A stretch of DNA of 64,000 bases from Ferruginibacter sp. (lineage in GTDB: Bacteria > Bacteroidota > Bacteroidia > Chitinophagales > Chitinophagaceae): assembly GCA_025350645.1 (NCBI GenBank), contig JANXXM010000145.1:1-64000 (forward strand), written 5' to 3'. Position 1 is the first letter of the stretch. Each line of letters begins with the position of its first letter. A program made the translations under genes and the position numbers. Below, piece by piece: positions 16,709 through 25,443 of the stretch. The notes below the pieces were generated by a model. It was not told the origin of the DNA. It saw only the letters and a list, made by a program, of their open reading frames with translations, and did no database searches.

Positions 16709-17458
16709 TTATACAATGGGTTTTACCTGCTCGCCTGTTTTGCCAAATCTCCTTTCTCTACCCTGGTAATTTATGATGGCTTTGTATAAATCTTCTGTTC
16801 TAAAATCAGGCCAGCGTGTATCTGTAAAATATAATTCTGCATAAGCTAATTGATATAATAAAAAATTACTGAGCCTGTACTCACCGCTGGTACGCACCAG
16901 CAATTCCGGATCGGGAAAGTTTTTTGTGCTTAGGTAATTTTTGAGGGTATGCTCGTCTATATTTTGCGGCAGTAGTTTCCCCGTTTGCACATCCTGCGCA
17001 ATATTTTTTACTGCATCTTCCATTTCCCACCGGCTGCTATAACTCAATGCCATTATAAGATTAAGGCCAGTATTAGCTTTTGTTTCATGCAATGCTTCTT
17101 TAAGCTGGTGCAATGCATTTGCCGGCAGCATATTGGTATGCCCAATAACATGCAGCCTTATATTATTTTTATTTAGTGTGGGCACCTCCTTTTTAATGGT
17201 ATCTACCAAAAGCTCCATAAGACCATTTACTTCGTATTGCGGTCTGTCCCAGTTTTCTGTACTAAAGGTATAGAGTGTAAGATTTTTAAGCCCTAGTTCG
17301 GCAGCACCCTCTACCACATCTCTTACGCTGTCCACACCATGAAGATGCCCATACAGTCTGTCTTTGCCCTGCTCTTGTGCCCAGCGCCCATTGCCATCCA
17401 TAATAACGGCTATATGCGAGGGCAAATTTGTAAGATCAATATTTTCTTTTAAGCTCAT
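16709..17458 (-). CDS. uppS: Isoprenyl transferase (undecaprenyl diphosphate synthase)
   Basis: A 249-residue cis-prenyltransferase making the C55 lipid carrier for wall and LPS sugars. The active-site segment IAVIMDGNGRWAQ near residue 15 holds the catalytic Asp. Other conserved pieces are LTLYTFSTENWDRP and DPELLVRTSGEYRLSNFLLYQLAYAELYFTDTRWPDF. I start at 17458 (MSLKENID): the track start at 17560 lies upstream of a good promoter and within the upstream terminator. It heads the uppS-bamA-ompH-ompH run. Confidence 0.96.
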   Translation of the reverse strand: MSLKENIDLTNLPSHIAVIMDGNGRWAQEQGKDRLYGHLHGVDSVRDVVEGAAELGLKNLTLYTFSTENWDRPQYEVNGLMELLVDTIKKEVPTLNKNNIRLHVIGHTNMLPANALHQLKEALHETKANTGLNLIMALSYSSRWEMEDAVKNIAQDVQTGKLLPQNIDEHTLKNYLSTKNFPDPELLVRTSGEYRLSNFLLYQLAYAELYFTDTRWPDFRTEDLYKAIINYQGRERRFGKTGEQVKPIV

Positions 17459-17526
17459 GTAACTAAGTAAATAAAATGCAGAACTGGGCAAAACCACAAA
17501 AAACCTTGCAACCCTTTGCAGGGGCG

Positions 17527-17534
17527 CAAAAGTA
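17527..17534 (-). promoter_or_regulatory. -7 element of the uppS-bamA-ompH unit
   Basis: Minus-strand TACTTTTG fits TAnnTTTG exactly. A TTTG 23 bases upstream (17558-17561) can act as -33. It lies directly after the terminator of the DUF6089 gene and gives a leader of about 60 bases. Confidence 0.6.
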
Positions 17535-17549
17535 GGAAAATTTAAACTA

Positions 17550-17584
17550 TAAAAAAGCAAAAGCGGCAGTTTGTACTGCCGCTC
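17550..17584 (-). terminator. Terminator of the DUF6089/PorG-like gene
   Basis: Stem AGCGGCAGT (17562-17570) pairs with ACTGCCGCT (17575-17583) around a 4-base loop. The minus strand continues TTTTGCTTTTTT. It separates the PorG-like gene from uppS. Confidence 0.8.
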
Positions 17585-17626
17585 TTTAAAATATTATCTT
17601 GTATCTTAATACTTATTTCTCTTCCC

Positions 17627-18481
17627 TTAATTAGCCGTAGGGCAATGATAAGAACTTAGGTTGAAGGAAATGCCCACTTCCGCAATAATGTATTGATCTT
17701 TTTGCTTGCTAAAACCACGCTGTCTTCCTTCTATACCTAATACTGTTTTACTGTCTATTTCATAACTGCGGTCCTGTAATAAAAATGCTGGTGATAATGC
17801 TCCATTAGGCCCAGCCGGAAACTTATCTGCACCTGCATAAGTAGTACTCACATCATCCAGATAATCCGTACTTGTAAAACGGTGTGCCACTTCGAAAGAA
17901 ATATTTGTTTTGGGTGTTAAGTTATATTTTATACCTACGCCAAATGGAATACACAATGCCATTGTACCATATTCTTTTCTGCCTTTATACCCGGATGTCT
18001 GCCCTTCTGTACCCAAAGTGCGCAGGTAATATTTATCGCCATTATAATAAGCGTAGGGATCATAATTAAAAAGGCCTACACCAAGCGTTATATAGGGTGT
18101 AAAATTGTGAGTGGGATCCATTGGTATGAATTTAAAGAAATTAAAATCTCCCTGCAATGCCACTTCATAAATATTTGTATTGAAACTAAGATTTCTTAAA
18201 CGCTGAAATTCATTTTTGCTGTAAGTATCGCTATAGCCCAATTGTGCAAAATGCCCGGAAAGACGAAGCCCGATATAGTTGCCAAATTGCTTGCGGAAAA
18301 ATACACCAAGTGCAGGCTTTGGTCTATTAAATGCGGCCCTTGTATTGAGGTCTCCGAAATAATGAGCACCACCGAGTGTAAATCCAAATTCCCCTTCCTG
18401 CGAATATTCATATTCTACCTGGGCATGTGAAGCTAAAGTTAATAAGGTTGCTGCGATTAATGTAAAAAGTTTACGGTTCAC
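17627..18481 (-). CDS. DUF6089 family outer-membrane barrel protein, PorG-like
   Basis: A 284-residue outer-membrane barrel. Signal peptide MNRKLFTLIAATLL...ASHAQ, then EFGFTLGGAHYFGDLNTR, the opening typical of DUF6089. Type IX secretion protein PorG belongs to or near this family, and its gene usually stands next to uppS and bamA, as here. The start codon is GTG (18479-18481), which gives the right signal peptide. The product probably acts at the outer membrane in type IX secretion, but that is inference from family and location. A hairpin terminator ends the gene before uppS. Confidence 0.75.
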   Translation of the reverse strand: MNRKLFTLIAATLLTLASHAQVEYEYSQEGEFGFTLGGAHYFGDLNTRAAFNRPKPALGVFFRKQFGNYIGLRLSGHFAQLGYSDTYSKNEFQRLRNLSFNTNIYEVALQGDFNFFKFIPMDPTHNFTPYITLGVGLFNYDPYAYYNGDKYYLRTLGTEGQTSGYKGRKEYGTMALCIPFGVGIKYNLTPKTNISFEVAHRFTSTDYLDDVSTTYAGADKFPAGPNGALSPAFLLQDRSYEIDSKTVLGIEGRQRGFSKQKDQYIIAEVGISFNLSSYHCPTAN

Positions 18482-18621
18482 CTTTGTTGGTTTAAAAGTT
18501 ATTATTGGTTAATACTATTTGCGGTATTTAAAAACAATACATTGCAAAATAAAGCTTTGTTTATTATAAATGATACACCCTACTAATGAAAATAATTATG
18601 ATTACTTAAATTTTTTTAACA

Positions 18622-19113
18622 TTATGGGGTTGCTTTTTCTATCCTAAGCCCTGCGCTCATAATATTTTCCAGTGGGCTATCTCTCATAACCTGTGCAATG
18701 GAAAAATGATATTCACCTTTTTTAAAACCTGTTGCATTAGCAGATATTAGATTTCTTATTTCCCAAATATCATTCAGGCCATTCCCATCCCAGCCATTTA
18801 CATCGTTACCCAATAAAATATTTATTCTTTTATATTTTATTGTATCGCCGGGGGCTTCTATACCTACGTTAAGCCATATATTATTGTAACGGTATGCGTC
18901 TGTGTGTCGTAAAACCACATAAATGTTATAAGGCGATAATGTATCTGTTATAGTAAACGCTCCGTTTGCATTAAAATTGTATTGCCATTTCATAGCGGGG
19001 ATATTTGTATTTTTCTCAAATATATCCAGTTGCCTGCACGATGAAATAATAATAACAAGACTTATAAAATATAGTAAAAAGAACCGGCATGTTTTTTTAA
19101 AAAATAATATCAT
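18622..19113 (-). CDS. gldH: Gliding-motility lipoprotein GldH
   Basis: A 163-residue lipoprotein. Signal sequence MILFFKKTCRFFLLYFISLV with lipobox IISSC, then RQLDIFEKNTNIPAMKW and WLNVGIEAPGDTIKYKRI, which match GldH. GldH is one of the Gld lipoproteins needed for gliding and linked to type IX secretion in Flavobacterium; homologues also occur in non-gliding relatives. I start at 19113, 22 bases after the yicC stop; the longer track ORF would overlap yicC. Confidence 0.85.
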   Translation of the reverse strand: MILFFKKTCRFFLLYFISLVIIISSCRQLDIFEKNTNIPAMKWQYNFNANGAFTITDTLSPYNIYVVLRHTDAYRYNNIWLNVGIEAPGDTIKYKRINILLGNDVNGWDGNGLNDIWEIRNLISANATGFKKGEYHFSIAQVMRDSPLENIMSAGLRIEKATP

Positions 19114-19135
19114 TGCTGCAAATTTACCTTCTATT

Positions 19136-20011
19136 TTATAAAACATTTAGTATCTGCTCTTTCGCTTTTTCTAACTCATCTTTCATTTTCACCACACATT
19201 TTTGTATACCAGCATCATAAGCTTTACTACCGGTTGTATTTATTTCTCTTCCTATTTCCTGTAAAATAAAAGATAGTTTTTTCCCTTTACCCTCATCATT
19301 GCTATTTAATATTTCTGCAAAATATTCACAATGCTGCCGTAATCTAATTTGCTCCTCATGAATATCAATTTTTTCCATATAGTAAATAAGTTCCTGCTCC
19401 AACCTGTTTTTGTCTACATTTTCTATTCCTACATTTTTTTCCAAGAGGGAATTTATTTCTTCTTTTATTTTTACTTTTCTTGCAGGAGCTAATTCAATAA
19501 TATTTTCTTCTTCCTCTTTAATATTTGCGATGCGCTGCAATAAATCTTTTTCCAGAGATTTACCTTCTTCTATTCTGTGCTCGTTCAATTCTTTTATGGC
19601 AGCATGCAATACTTTTGTAAAATCTTCAAAATCTTTTTTGTCCAGCATATCAGTAGAAGGAATTACCACCTCTGGTAAACGTAGCAAAGAGCTAAGTACT
19701 GCGTTTGTATCAATATCCAAATCTGCAGCCAGCGTTTTTAGCTGTGTGTAATATGCTTTTATAAGATCTGTATTTATTGTTACCGGCCTGCTTGTACCAT
19801 GTTGTTTTATATTCACATAACAGTCTACAGAGCCTCTTATGAGATTATCCTGCAGCATATTTCTTATCTCAAATTCATAAGGTTTAAAAAGCGGTGGAAT
19901 TTTTAATTGCAGGTCAAACTGCTTTCCGTTCAATGCTTTTATTTCTACAAGAAAAGTTTTTTCTCCTGCTGTTTGTTCTGCTCTTCCAAAGCCCGTCATA
20001 GATCTTAACAT
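19136..20011 (-). CDS. YicC family endoribonuclease
   Basis: A 291-residue cytosolic protein with the family start MLRSMTGFGRAE and the C-terminal DUF1732-type segment (LEQELIYYMEKIDIHEEQIRLRQHCEYF ... QEIGREINTTGSKA). E. coli YicC has been shown to act as an endoribonuclease, and that is the likely role here. The middle is helical and Glu/Lys-rich. It is followed closely by gldH, so the two are probably co-transcribed, although no functional link is known. Confidence 0.92.
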   Translation of the reverse strand: MLRSMTGFGRAEQTAGEKTFLVEIKALNGKQFDLQLKIPPLFKPYEFEIRNMLQDNLIRGSVDCYVNIKQHGTSRPVTINTDLIKAYYTQLKTLAADLDIDTNAVLSSLLRLPEVVIPSTDMLDKKDFEDFTKVLHAAIKELNEHRIEEGKSLEKDLLQRIANIKEEEENIIELAPARKVKIKEEINSLLEKNVGIENVDKNRLEQELIYYMEKIDIHEEQIRLRQHCEYFAEILNSNDEGKGKKLSFILQEIGREINTTGSKAYDAGIQKCVVKMKDELEKAKEQILNVL

Positions 20012-20140
20012 ACACTTGTTTTATTTATTGCAAGATAACTTTTTATTAGTCTTAAAAATGAATATTAATGTTCATGAATTTTTATGCTATGAAAATATTT
20101 GAAGAAAAATAATTTAAAAAATATACATTTTACAGAAACA

Positions 20141-20172
20141 AAAAACCCTACTTTTTGGAGCAGGGTTTTTTT
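20141..20172. terminator. Orphan terminator-like hairpin
   Basis: Stem AAAAACCCT (20141-20149) pairs with AGGGTTTTT (20162-20170), extended inward by CT/AG after one mismatch. T-runs occur on both strands. No annotated gene ends here: yicC begins 130 bases to the left and lpxD-like 430 bases to the right. Confidence 0.7.
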
Positions 20173-20263
20173 ATAATGGTGGGTTAGTAAGTACAGAGAT
20201 AGTAACTCTCTTATACAATATTAGAAATAAATTTTGCTTTAAGAAAAAAAAGAGCAAACTATT

Positions 20264-20294
20264 TTATTCACATTTTATTTTACGTTGTGGATAA
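20264..20294. other. Pair of DnaA-box-like nonamers
   Basis: TTATTCACA (plus, 20264-20272) fits TTATNCACA. TGTGGATAA (20286-20294) is an exact TTATCCACA on the minus strand. They are inverted and 13 bases apart, in AT-rich DNA. Confidence 0.45.
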
Positions 20295-20599
20295 GGGGAA
20301 GTTGTAACCCTTAATTATTTAGTGATAAATATTTCGAACGCTCTACTATAAAAAATAAATGTAAAATAAGAATAAGCTGAAAGCATTATGAACACTGCAT
20401 TATAGCAATATACTTTTTTTAAAAAATAAATATTCAACCAGAAATTTTAATTTCTGAAAAAAAATTTTTTGAGAAAACTTTAATCGTTATTCAAAAAATA
20501 TTTTTTTTAATCCGCATTAAAAAAAATTGAAAATTTTCACCCTGCATCTGTTTTTTAACAATTAAAACAAAGCATTGTACATTTACAAAAATTAATTAA

Positions 20600-21550
20600 A
20601 TGAAATTTAATTCTGCCGTAAGTATAGAAAACATTGCTACGTTTATTGATGCAAAAATTATTGGTAATGATAAGGGCATAGTTACCGGCATTAATGAATT
20701 GCATAAAGCAGAAGCGGGAGATATCGTTTTTGTGGATCATCCAAAATACTATGACAAATGCCTGCAAAGTAAGGCTACTTTTATCATTATAAATAAAGAA
20801 ACAATAGTACCAGAAGGCAAGGCACTGTTGCTGGTAGAAAATCCTTTTGAGGCATATAGCAACATTGTAAAAAAGTATCGGCCTTTTGAACCATCATCAC
20901 AATTAAAAAGCGATAGCGCTGTGGTGGGTTATGGAACATTTATTTACCCAAATACATTTATAGGTAACCATGTGCGCATAGGAAGAAATTGCATCATCTA
21001 CCCTAATGTAACTATTATGGATTACTGTATTATTGGCGATAATGTAACCATACAATCCGGCACTGTAATTGGCAGCAATGCCTTTTATTACAATTCAAAA
21101 AAAGACAGGGAAGTATGGTATAAACCTATGCCGAGCTGCGGGCGGGTAGTTATAGAAGATGATGTGGAGATAGGCGCCAACTGCAGTATAGACAGGGGTG
21201 TGAGCCACGATACTGTTATTGGTAAAGGCACTAAATTTGACAACATGATACACATTGGGCATGATACAGTGATAGGCAAAAATTGTTTATTTGCAGCAAA
21301 TGTAGTGGTGGCAGGTGTAGTAACTATTAAAGATGGCGTAACACTATGGGGGCAGGTAATTGTAAACAAAACCCTTACCATTGGAGAGAATGCAGTACTG
21401 CTTGGGCGCACAGGTGTAGGCGGAGATCTTGAAGGAAATAAAACTTACTGGGGCGCCCCTGCACAGGATGCCCGTACGGCCCAAAGAGAACTGGTATGGA
21501 TAAAAAGGATACCGGAGTTATGGGAAAAAGTAATGGGGAAAAAAGGATAA
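20600..21550 (+). CDS. LpxD-like UDP-3-O-acylglucosamine N-acyltransferase
   Basis: A 316-residue left-handed beta-helix acyltransferase. A small N-terminal domain (about residues 1-100, [16 protein letters not shown]) precedes hexapeptide repeats ([25 protein letters not shown]). The likely catalytic His lies in [11 protein letters not shown], and the helix ends with [14 protein letters not shown]. LpxD adds the second 3-hydroxyacyl chain in lipid A synthesis. Bacteroidota often carry more than one LpxD-like gene, and no other lpx gene is nearby, so this may be the paralogue and not the main enzyme. Confidence 0.82.
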   Translation: MKFNSAVSIENIATFIDAKIIGNDKGIVTGINELHKAEAGDIVFVDHPKYYDKCLQSKATFIIINKETIVPEGKALLLVENPFEAYSNIVKKYRPFEPSSQLKSDSAVVGYGTFIYPNTFIGNHVRIGRNCIIYPNVTIMDYCIIGDNVTIQSGTVIGSNAFYYNSKKDREVWYKPMPSCGRVVIEDDVEIGANCSIDRGVSHDTVIGKGTKFDNMIHIGHDTVIGKNCLFAANVVVAGVVTIKDGVTLWGQVIVNKTLTIGENAVLLGRTGVGGDLEGNKTYWGAPAQDARTAQRELVWIKRIPELWEKVMGKKG

Positions 21551-21624
21551 ATAATAAATGATAAATGATTAAACAGTGAATCGTTATTTATTGAAAACTT
21601 AATGCTACTTAAGTCAGTCTGTTT

Positions 21625-22728
21625 TTATTTACTAATATCTGTAAAAAAATAATCGTAGGGCAATTGATCTGCTACTTTGCACCAGCCCCAATAGCCGCTT
21701 ACAGCCACATCATTCTGGTCATAAAAATATCCGTTCTGTTCAATGATGATAGATTCCTGCGGTTTAAAATTTAATACAGAAAATTGAAAAGCACCCGGCT
21801 CACCAGGATTTTCTTTTATATAATTTATTGCTGGTTTTTCTGCTAAAAATAAAATGCCTGCTTCATTTTGGTTGGGCAATATTTCTACCGTTTGTGTGCT
21901 GTCATCTTTTGCATAATGAAGTGCTGCATACACATCTTTTAAAGGCATGGCATTTTCTTTACCATTCATTTTTACGATAAACTGTACTTCAAATTGCTGC
22001 ACATTAAGGTCTTTGTTAAACAAGCTTCTCATAAAATGCAAAGTAGAACCTTTGTATGCCGCCGCTCTTGCATTTTGCCATTGTATTTTTTGTGCATCGT
22101 TTGCCGGCTCCATTTCTTCAAACAGCGGATAACCAGTGTAGGTGCTTATTTCAGTGTTATACTCGTGTGTAAAAGAATCTATGCTGTACTTAATAGTATA
22201 ACCGAGTGCGGTATTTTTTATGAGCAGGGGCTCTGCTGCTGTTATCTTTAACCTGTTCTTTTTTTTAGAAAAAAAGAATTTTAATATTCCGGGGTTTTGT
22301 ATACTGCAGTTGCTGCTGTTTTGTGTTTTTCCAATAAACTGCTCTATAAAAAAAGCACCATATTTTGCCAGCCCGTCTTTTACTTCGGTAGAAGAGGTAA
22401 CGGCCACAACTTCCAGTTCTTTTTCTTTTTCTTTTAAATTTATATTAATTGTTGCAGCAGCATTGGCTGCAGAAATTCTTTTACTTTCCGTAGTAAAACC
22501 GGTATAGGTAATAATAAGATCGTAGCCGCCGCCGGGGAGCTGTAATTTAAAATTTCCTTCTGCATCTGTAACAGTACCTATAGTAGTATTTTGTGCAAAT
22601 ACCGATGCTGCTTTTAAAGGTTCTTGCGTAGTGCTGTTTACCACTTTACCATAGATTGTAAAATAGCTTTGTGCATTTACAAAAGAAGCCCATGTGATTG
22701 TAAAAATTATAACAAAAAATGTTTTCAT
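21625..22728 (-). CDS. Secreted protein with carboxypeptidase-like regulatory domain
   Basis: A 367-residue exported protein. Signal peptide ending FVNAQ, then a CarboxypepD_reg-like domain at about residues 22-105 (FTIYGKVVNSTTQEPLKAASVFAQNTTIGTVTDAEGNF). A larger beta-rich region follows without a known name (e.g. YTIKYSIDSFTHEYN). Similar two-part proteins are frequent in Bacteroidota; function unknown. No TonB plug or barrel follows, so it is not a SusC-type receptor. It lies on the minus strand, convergent with the lpxD-like gene and downstream of the SDR gene. Confidence 0.7.
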   Translation of the reverse strand: MKTFFVIIFTITWASFVNAQSYFTIYGKVVNSTTQEPLKAASVFAQNTTIGTVTDAEGNFKLQLPGGGYDLIITYTGFTTESKRISAANAAATININLKEKEKELEVVAVTSSTEVKDGLAKYGAFFIEQFIGKTQNSSNCSIQNPGILKFFFSKKKNRLKITAAEPLLIKNTALGYTIKYSIDSFTHEYNTEISTYTGYPLFEEMEPANDAQKIQWQNARAAAYKGSTLHFMRSLFNKDLNVQQFEVQFIVKMNGKENAMPLKDVYAALHYAKDDSTQTVEILPNQNEAGILFLAEKPAINYIKENPGEPGAFQFSVLNFKPQESIIIEQNGYFYDQNDVAVSGYWGWCKVADQLPYDYFFTDISK

Positions 22729-22763
22729 TGTAGGTCATAAGATTTAATGTTTTCAAAAATAAC

Positions 22764-23741
22764 TTATTCCTTGTTAATTTTTTGTTGCAGTACTGCGCAG
22801 GTTTCTATAATAGTTTGCTGCAGGCTGCGGTATTTAAATGCCGGTAAAAATTTTAATAATTTACTATTATCAAATTGAGTAACAGCAAGCGATGTAGCAG
22901 CAGTTTCTTTTGTAATAAGAGGTGATGAGCCTGAAAAAAAAGAACCAAAGGCCTGCAATCGCCAAACAACAGCGGCAAGAAAAGGGGTTACCTTTTTGTA
23001 AGGAATTTTTTTATTAAAAGCATTTGCAATCATAGTAAATACAAAACCGTAGGTTACGTTTTGCGCACTTACAATAAAACGCTCCCCGGTTATTTTGCTT
23101 TCCATTAATTGTATCATTATTGTTGCAACATCTCTCACATCTGTAAAGCCTGTGGTACCTTCTGTATACCAGGGCAACTCATCATACACACTTTTAAAAA
23201 TCTTTGTAGAGCCTTCATTCCAATTACCCGGTCCTAAAATAATAGAAGGATTTATAACTATAACATTAAGCCCTTCAGCATTTGCCCGCCACACTTCCAG
23301 CTCGCCCAAATATTTACTATGACCATATTTACTATTGCTTGTTTCAGGAGTCCATTGCAACTGTTCATTTATCATTTGCCCCGGGCGTATGCGGCCAAGT
23401 GCCGCTACAGAGCTTACATGTACAAATTTATACACAGCAGCCACTAGTGCTGCGTTTACTAAATTTGCAGTTGCTTCTACATTTATTTTATATAATTTTT
23501 TTTCATCCTTGTTTGTAAAAGATACCAGCCCGGCACAGTTGTATATTTCAGTAACACCCTGTAAGGCATTTTCAACATCCAGCACATCCAGTAAATCGCA
23601 TTTTACAGAAGAGAAGTTTGTATGCTTAAAATTCTCCAACGGTGTTTTATTATAAATAGCTTTTACAATTTTACCCGTTTTTAGCAATTGTTTTATGAGC
23701 GTATTCCCCAGCAAGCCTGCGCCGCCCGTTACCAAAATCAT
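22764..23741 (-). CDS. NAD(P)-dependent epimerase/dehydratase family (extended SDR)
   Basis: A 325-residue extended short-chain dehydrogenase. The Rossmann motif GGAGLLGNTL at residues 6-15 binds NAD(P). The catalytic YxxSK motif is YGHSK near residue 140, and a conserved NPSIILGPGNW follows. It resembles dihydroflavonol-reductase-type sugar or steroid reductases; the substrate is unknown. Its start overlaps the stop of the hydroxyacyl-CoA dehydrogenase gene by 4 bases, so the two are translated from one message. Confidence 0.85.
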   Translation of the reverse strand: MILVTGGAGLLGNTLIKQLLKTGKIVKAIYNKTPLENFKHTNFSSVKCDLLDVLDVENALQGVTEIYNCAGLVSFTNKDEKKLYKINVEATANLVNAALVAAVYKFVHVSSVAALGRIRPGQMINEQLQWTPETSNSKYGHSKYLGELEVWRANAEGLNVIVINPSIILGPGNWNEGSTKIFKSVYDELPWYTEGTTGFTDVRDVATIMIQLMESKITGERFIVSAQNVTYGFVFTMIANAFNKKIPYKKVTPFLAAVVWRLQAFGSFFSGSSPLITKETAATSLAVTQFDNSKLLKFLPAFKYRSLQQTIIETCAVLQQKINKE

Positions 23742-24601
23742 TGTATATTATTTTGTGGGGTGTAATTATAAAATCCTATCCCTGTTTTTGTACCAAGTTT
23801 ACCTTCTGCCACTTTTTGCTCCTGCAGTGCAGCTGGTTTAAAGCGCACAGCAGCAGCAAAGGTATTATAAAGAGATTGTGAAACCGCAAGGTTAATATCA
23901 AGCCCAATAATATCCATCAGTTTAAATGGCCCCATTTTAAATCCTGCATTTTCCATCAGCATATCTACATCTTCTATTTTTATCTGCTGCGTTTCTACCA
24001 GGTGCATAGCTTCTAAATAAAAATGGCGTGCCACACGGTTTACTATAAAGCCTGGAGCATCTTTACAAAATACCGGTACTTTTTTTAATTGTATACAAAG
24101 TTCATTTATGGTAGCTATTGTTTCGGCAGAGGTTTGTATGCCTGCCACAATTTCTACCAATTTCATAACATGTGCAGGGTTAAAAAAGTGCACTCCTGCC
24201 ACCCGTTGTGGGTGTGGTATATTTTTTTGAATTTGGGTTATAGATAAGGAAGAAGTGTTGCTTGCAAAAATAGTTTCCGGATTATTTATTGCCGCAAGGT
24301 TTTTATAAAGCGATTCTTTTACAGTTATGTTTTCTATAATCGCTTCTATAATTATATCTGCTTTGCATTCTTGAATATTTGTTGTGAAATAAATACGACT
24401 AGTTACAGTAGCTTTTTCTTCTTCTTTTATCTTTTCTTTAATTAACAAAAACTGCAGATTTTTTTCAATAGATAATTTTGCCTTTTCAATGCCGTTTTCG
24501 CTTACGTCAAAAATAATAGCATCTATCGCATTTAGCGCAGCAGCCAGCGCAATACCACTACCCATGGTACCTGCGCCTGCAACACAAATTTTTTTAATCA
24601 T
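23738..24601 (-). CDS. 3-hydroxyacyl-CoA dehydrogenase (3-hydroxybutyryl-CoA type)
   Basis: A 287-residue NAD-dependent dehydrogenase. The Rossmann motif GAGTMGSGIALAAA is at the N-terminus. GVHFFNPAHVMKLVEIV holds the catalytic His, and APGFIVNRV begins the C-terminal helical domain. It oxidises 3-hydroxyacyl-CoA to 3-oxoacyl-CoA in short-chain fatty-acid, butanoate or phenylacetate degradation. The PaaG-like gene at 29.9 kb may act in the same pathway, but they are not linked. It is co-transcribed with the SDR gene, and a -7 element lies 4 bases before its ATG. Confidence 0.93.
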   Translation of the reverse strand: MIKKICVAGAGTMGSGIALAAALNAIDAIIFDVSENGIEKAKLSIEKNLQFLLIKEKIKEEEKATVTSRIYFTTNIQECKADIIIEAIIENITVKESLYKNLAAINNPETIFASNTSSLSITQIQKNIPHPQRVAGVHFFNPAHVMKLVEIVAGIQTSAETIATINELCIQLKKVPVFCKDAPGFIVNRVARHFYLEAMHLVETQQIKIEDVDMLMENAGFKMGPFKLMDIIGLDINLAVSQSLYNTFAAAVRFKPAALQEQKVAEGKLGTKTGIGFYNYTPQNNIQ

Positions 24602-24605
24602 ATTG

Positions 24606-24613
24606 CAAAAATA
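24606..24613 (-). promoter_or_regulatory. -7 element of the hydroxyacyl-CoA dehydrogenase gene
   Basis: Minus-strand TATTTTTG matches TAnnTTTG. It ends 4 bases before the ATG and overlaps the T-run of the upstream ompA terminator. Confidence 0.5.
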
Positions 24614-24690
24614 AAAAACTGCTGTGCTATTTCCCCTTTTATTTTTATACCCCCGGTATTAAAATATTGGAAACCGCACAGCAGCTATAT
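24614..24690 (-). terminator. Long-hairpin terminator of the ompA-type gene
   Basis: CTGCTGTGC (24619-24627) pairs with GCACAGCAG (24676-24684), continues after a short bulge with TTTCC/GGAAA, and encloses the small hairpin ACCCCCGGT. On the minus strand it is followed by TTTTTTATTTTT. Confidence 0.75.
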
Positions 24691-24703
24691 CTGTAAAAAA
24701 AAA

Positions 24704-25423
24704 TTATTGCTTATCTGCTTCTACTTTTGCATCTGCTTTCATCTTATCATTGGCAGTTATAGAAAACTCTACTCTTCTGTTAAGTGCTCTTCCTTCTGCA
24801 GTATTGTTATCTGCTTTTGGCTGAGATTTCCCATACCATTTTACAGTAAGCCTGTTAGTAGAAAGACCGCCCGCTTTTAATGCATCTCCTACTGCCATTG
24901 CCCGCTTTTGAGAGAGTGTCATGTTGTATGCATCTGCACCCACGTTATCAGTATGCCCTTCTACCAGTATATTTGTTTCAGGATATTCAATAAAAATTTT
25001 TTCCAGTTTGTTTATTGCTAATTGAGAATTAGGAGAGATATTAAATTTTGCAGTTTCAAAATATACACCTGCTTTAGATCCATCAGGATTATTTTCATCA
25101 AAAGTTACATTAATACCTTCTCCTACTCTTTCTACTTTTGCACCAGGTATTTCTGTTTTTATTTTCTCTGCCTGCCTATCCATTTTATTACCAATTATTC
25201 CGCCGGCTGCACCTCCTATTACCGCTCCTAAAATAGCTCCCAGTGCAGTATTTTTTTTGTTACCTACATTGTTTCCAATTATACCGCCAATTACCGCACC
25301 ACTCGTTGCGCCAACTGCAACACCTTTATTCTGATTGCTGGTTTTTCTTATACCATCGCAGCTACTCGTTATTATACTTAATGCTATGGCACCAAATAGT
25401 GTATTCGTGATTATCTTTTTCAT
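24704..25423 (-). CDS. OmpA-family lipoprotein with glycine zipper
   Basis: A 239-residue lipoprotein (lipobox ITSSC). Two glycine-zipper segments follow (VAVGATSGAVIGGIIGNNVG, about residues 35-80), then an OmpA-like peptidoglycan-binding domain (about 115-225) with VEGHTDNVGADAYN and ALNRRVEFSI. It resembles E. coli YiaD and probably ties the outer membrane to peptidoglycan. It lies 20 bases after the lipocalin-like lipoprotein gene on the same strand, a pairing seen in other Bacteroidota, and ends in a long hairpin terminator. Confidence 0.9.
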   Translation of the reverse strand: MKKIITNTLFGAIALSIITSSCDGIRKTSNQNKGVAVGATSGAVIGGIIGNNVGNKKNTALGAILGAVIGGAAGGIIGNKMDRQAEKIKTEIPGAKVERVGEGINVTFDENNPDGSKAGVYFETAKFNISPNSQLAINKLEKIFIEYPETNILVEGHTDNVGADAYNMTLSQKRAMAVGDALKAGGLSTNRLTVKWYGKSQPKADNNTAEGRALNRRVEFSITANDKMKADAKVEADKQ

Positions 25424-25443
25424 ATTATTATTAAGATTTAAAA

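Larger units (their letters stand above)
20012..20599. other. Gene-free, very AT-rich region between yicC and lpxD-like
   Basis: Nearly 590 bases with no credible ORF between divergent genes. It contains a terminator-like hairpin not attached to any gene (20141-20170), two DnaA-box-like nonamers in opposite orientation (20264-20272 and 20286-20294), a perfect palindrome AGAAATTTTAATTTCT (20440-20455), and long A/T tracts (20460-20530). A TACATTTA element before the lpxD-like gene suggests its promoter. Confidence 0.6.
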
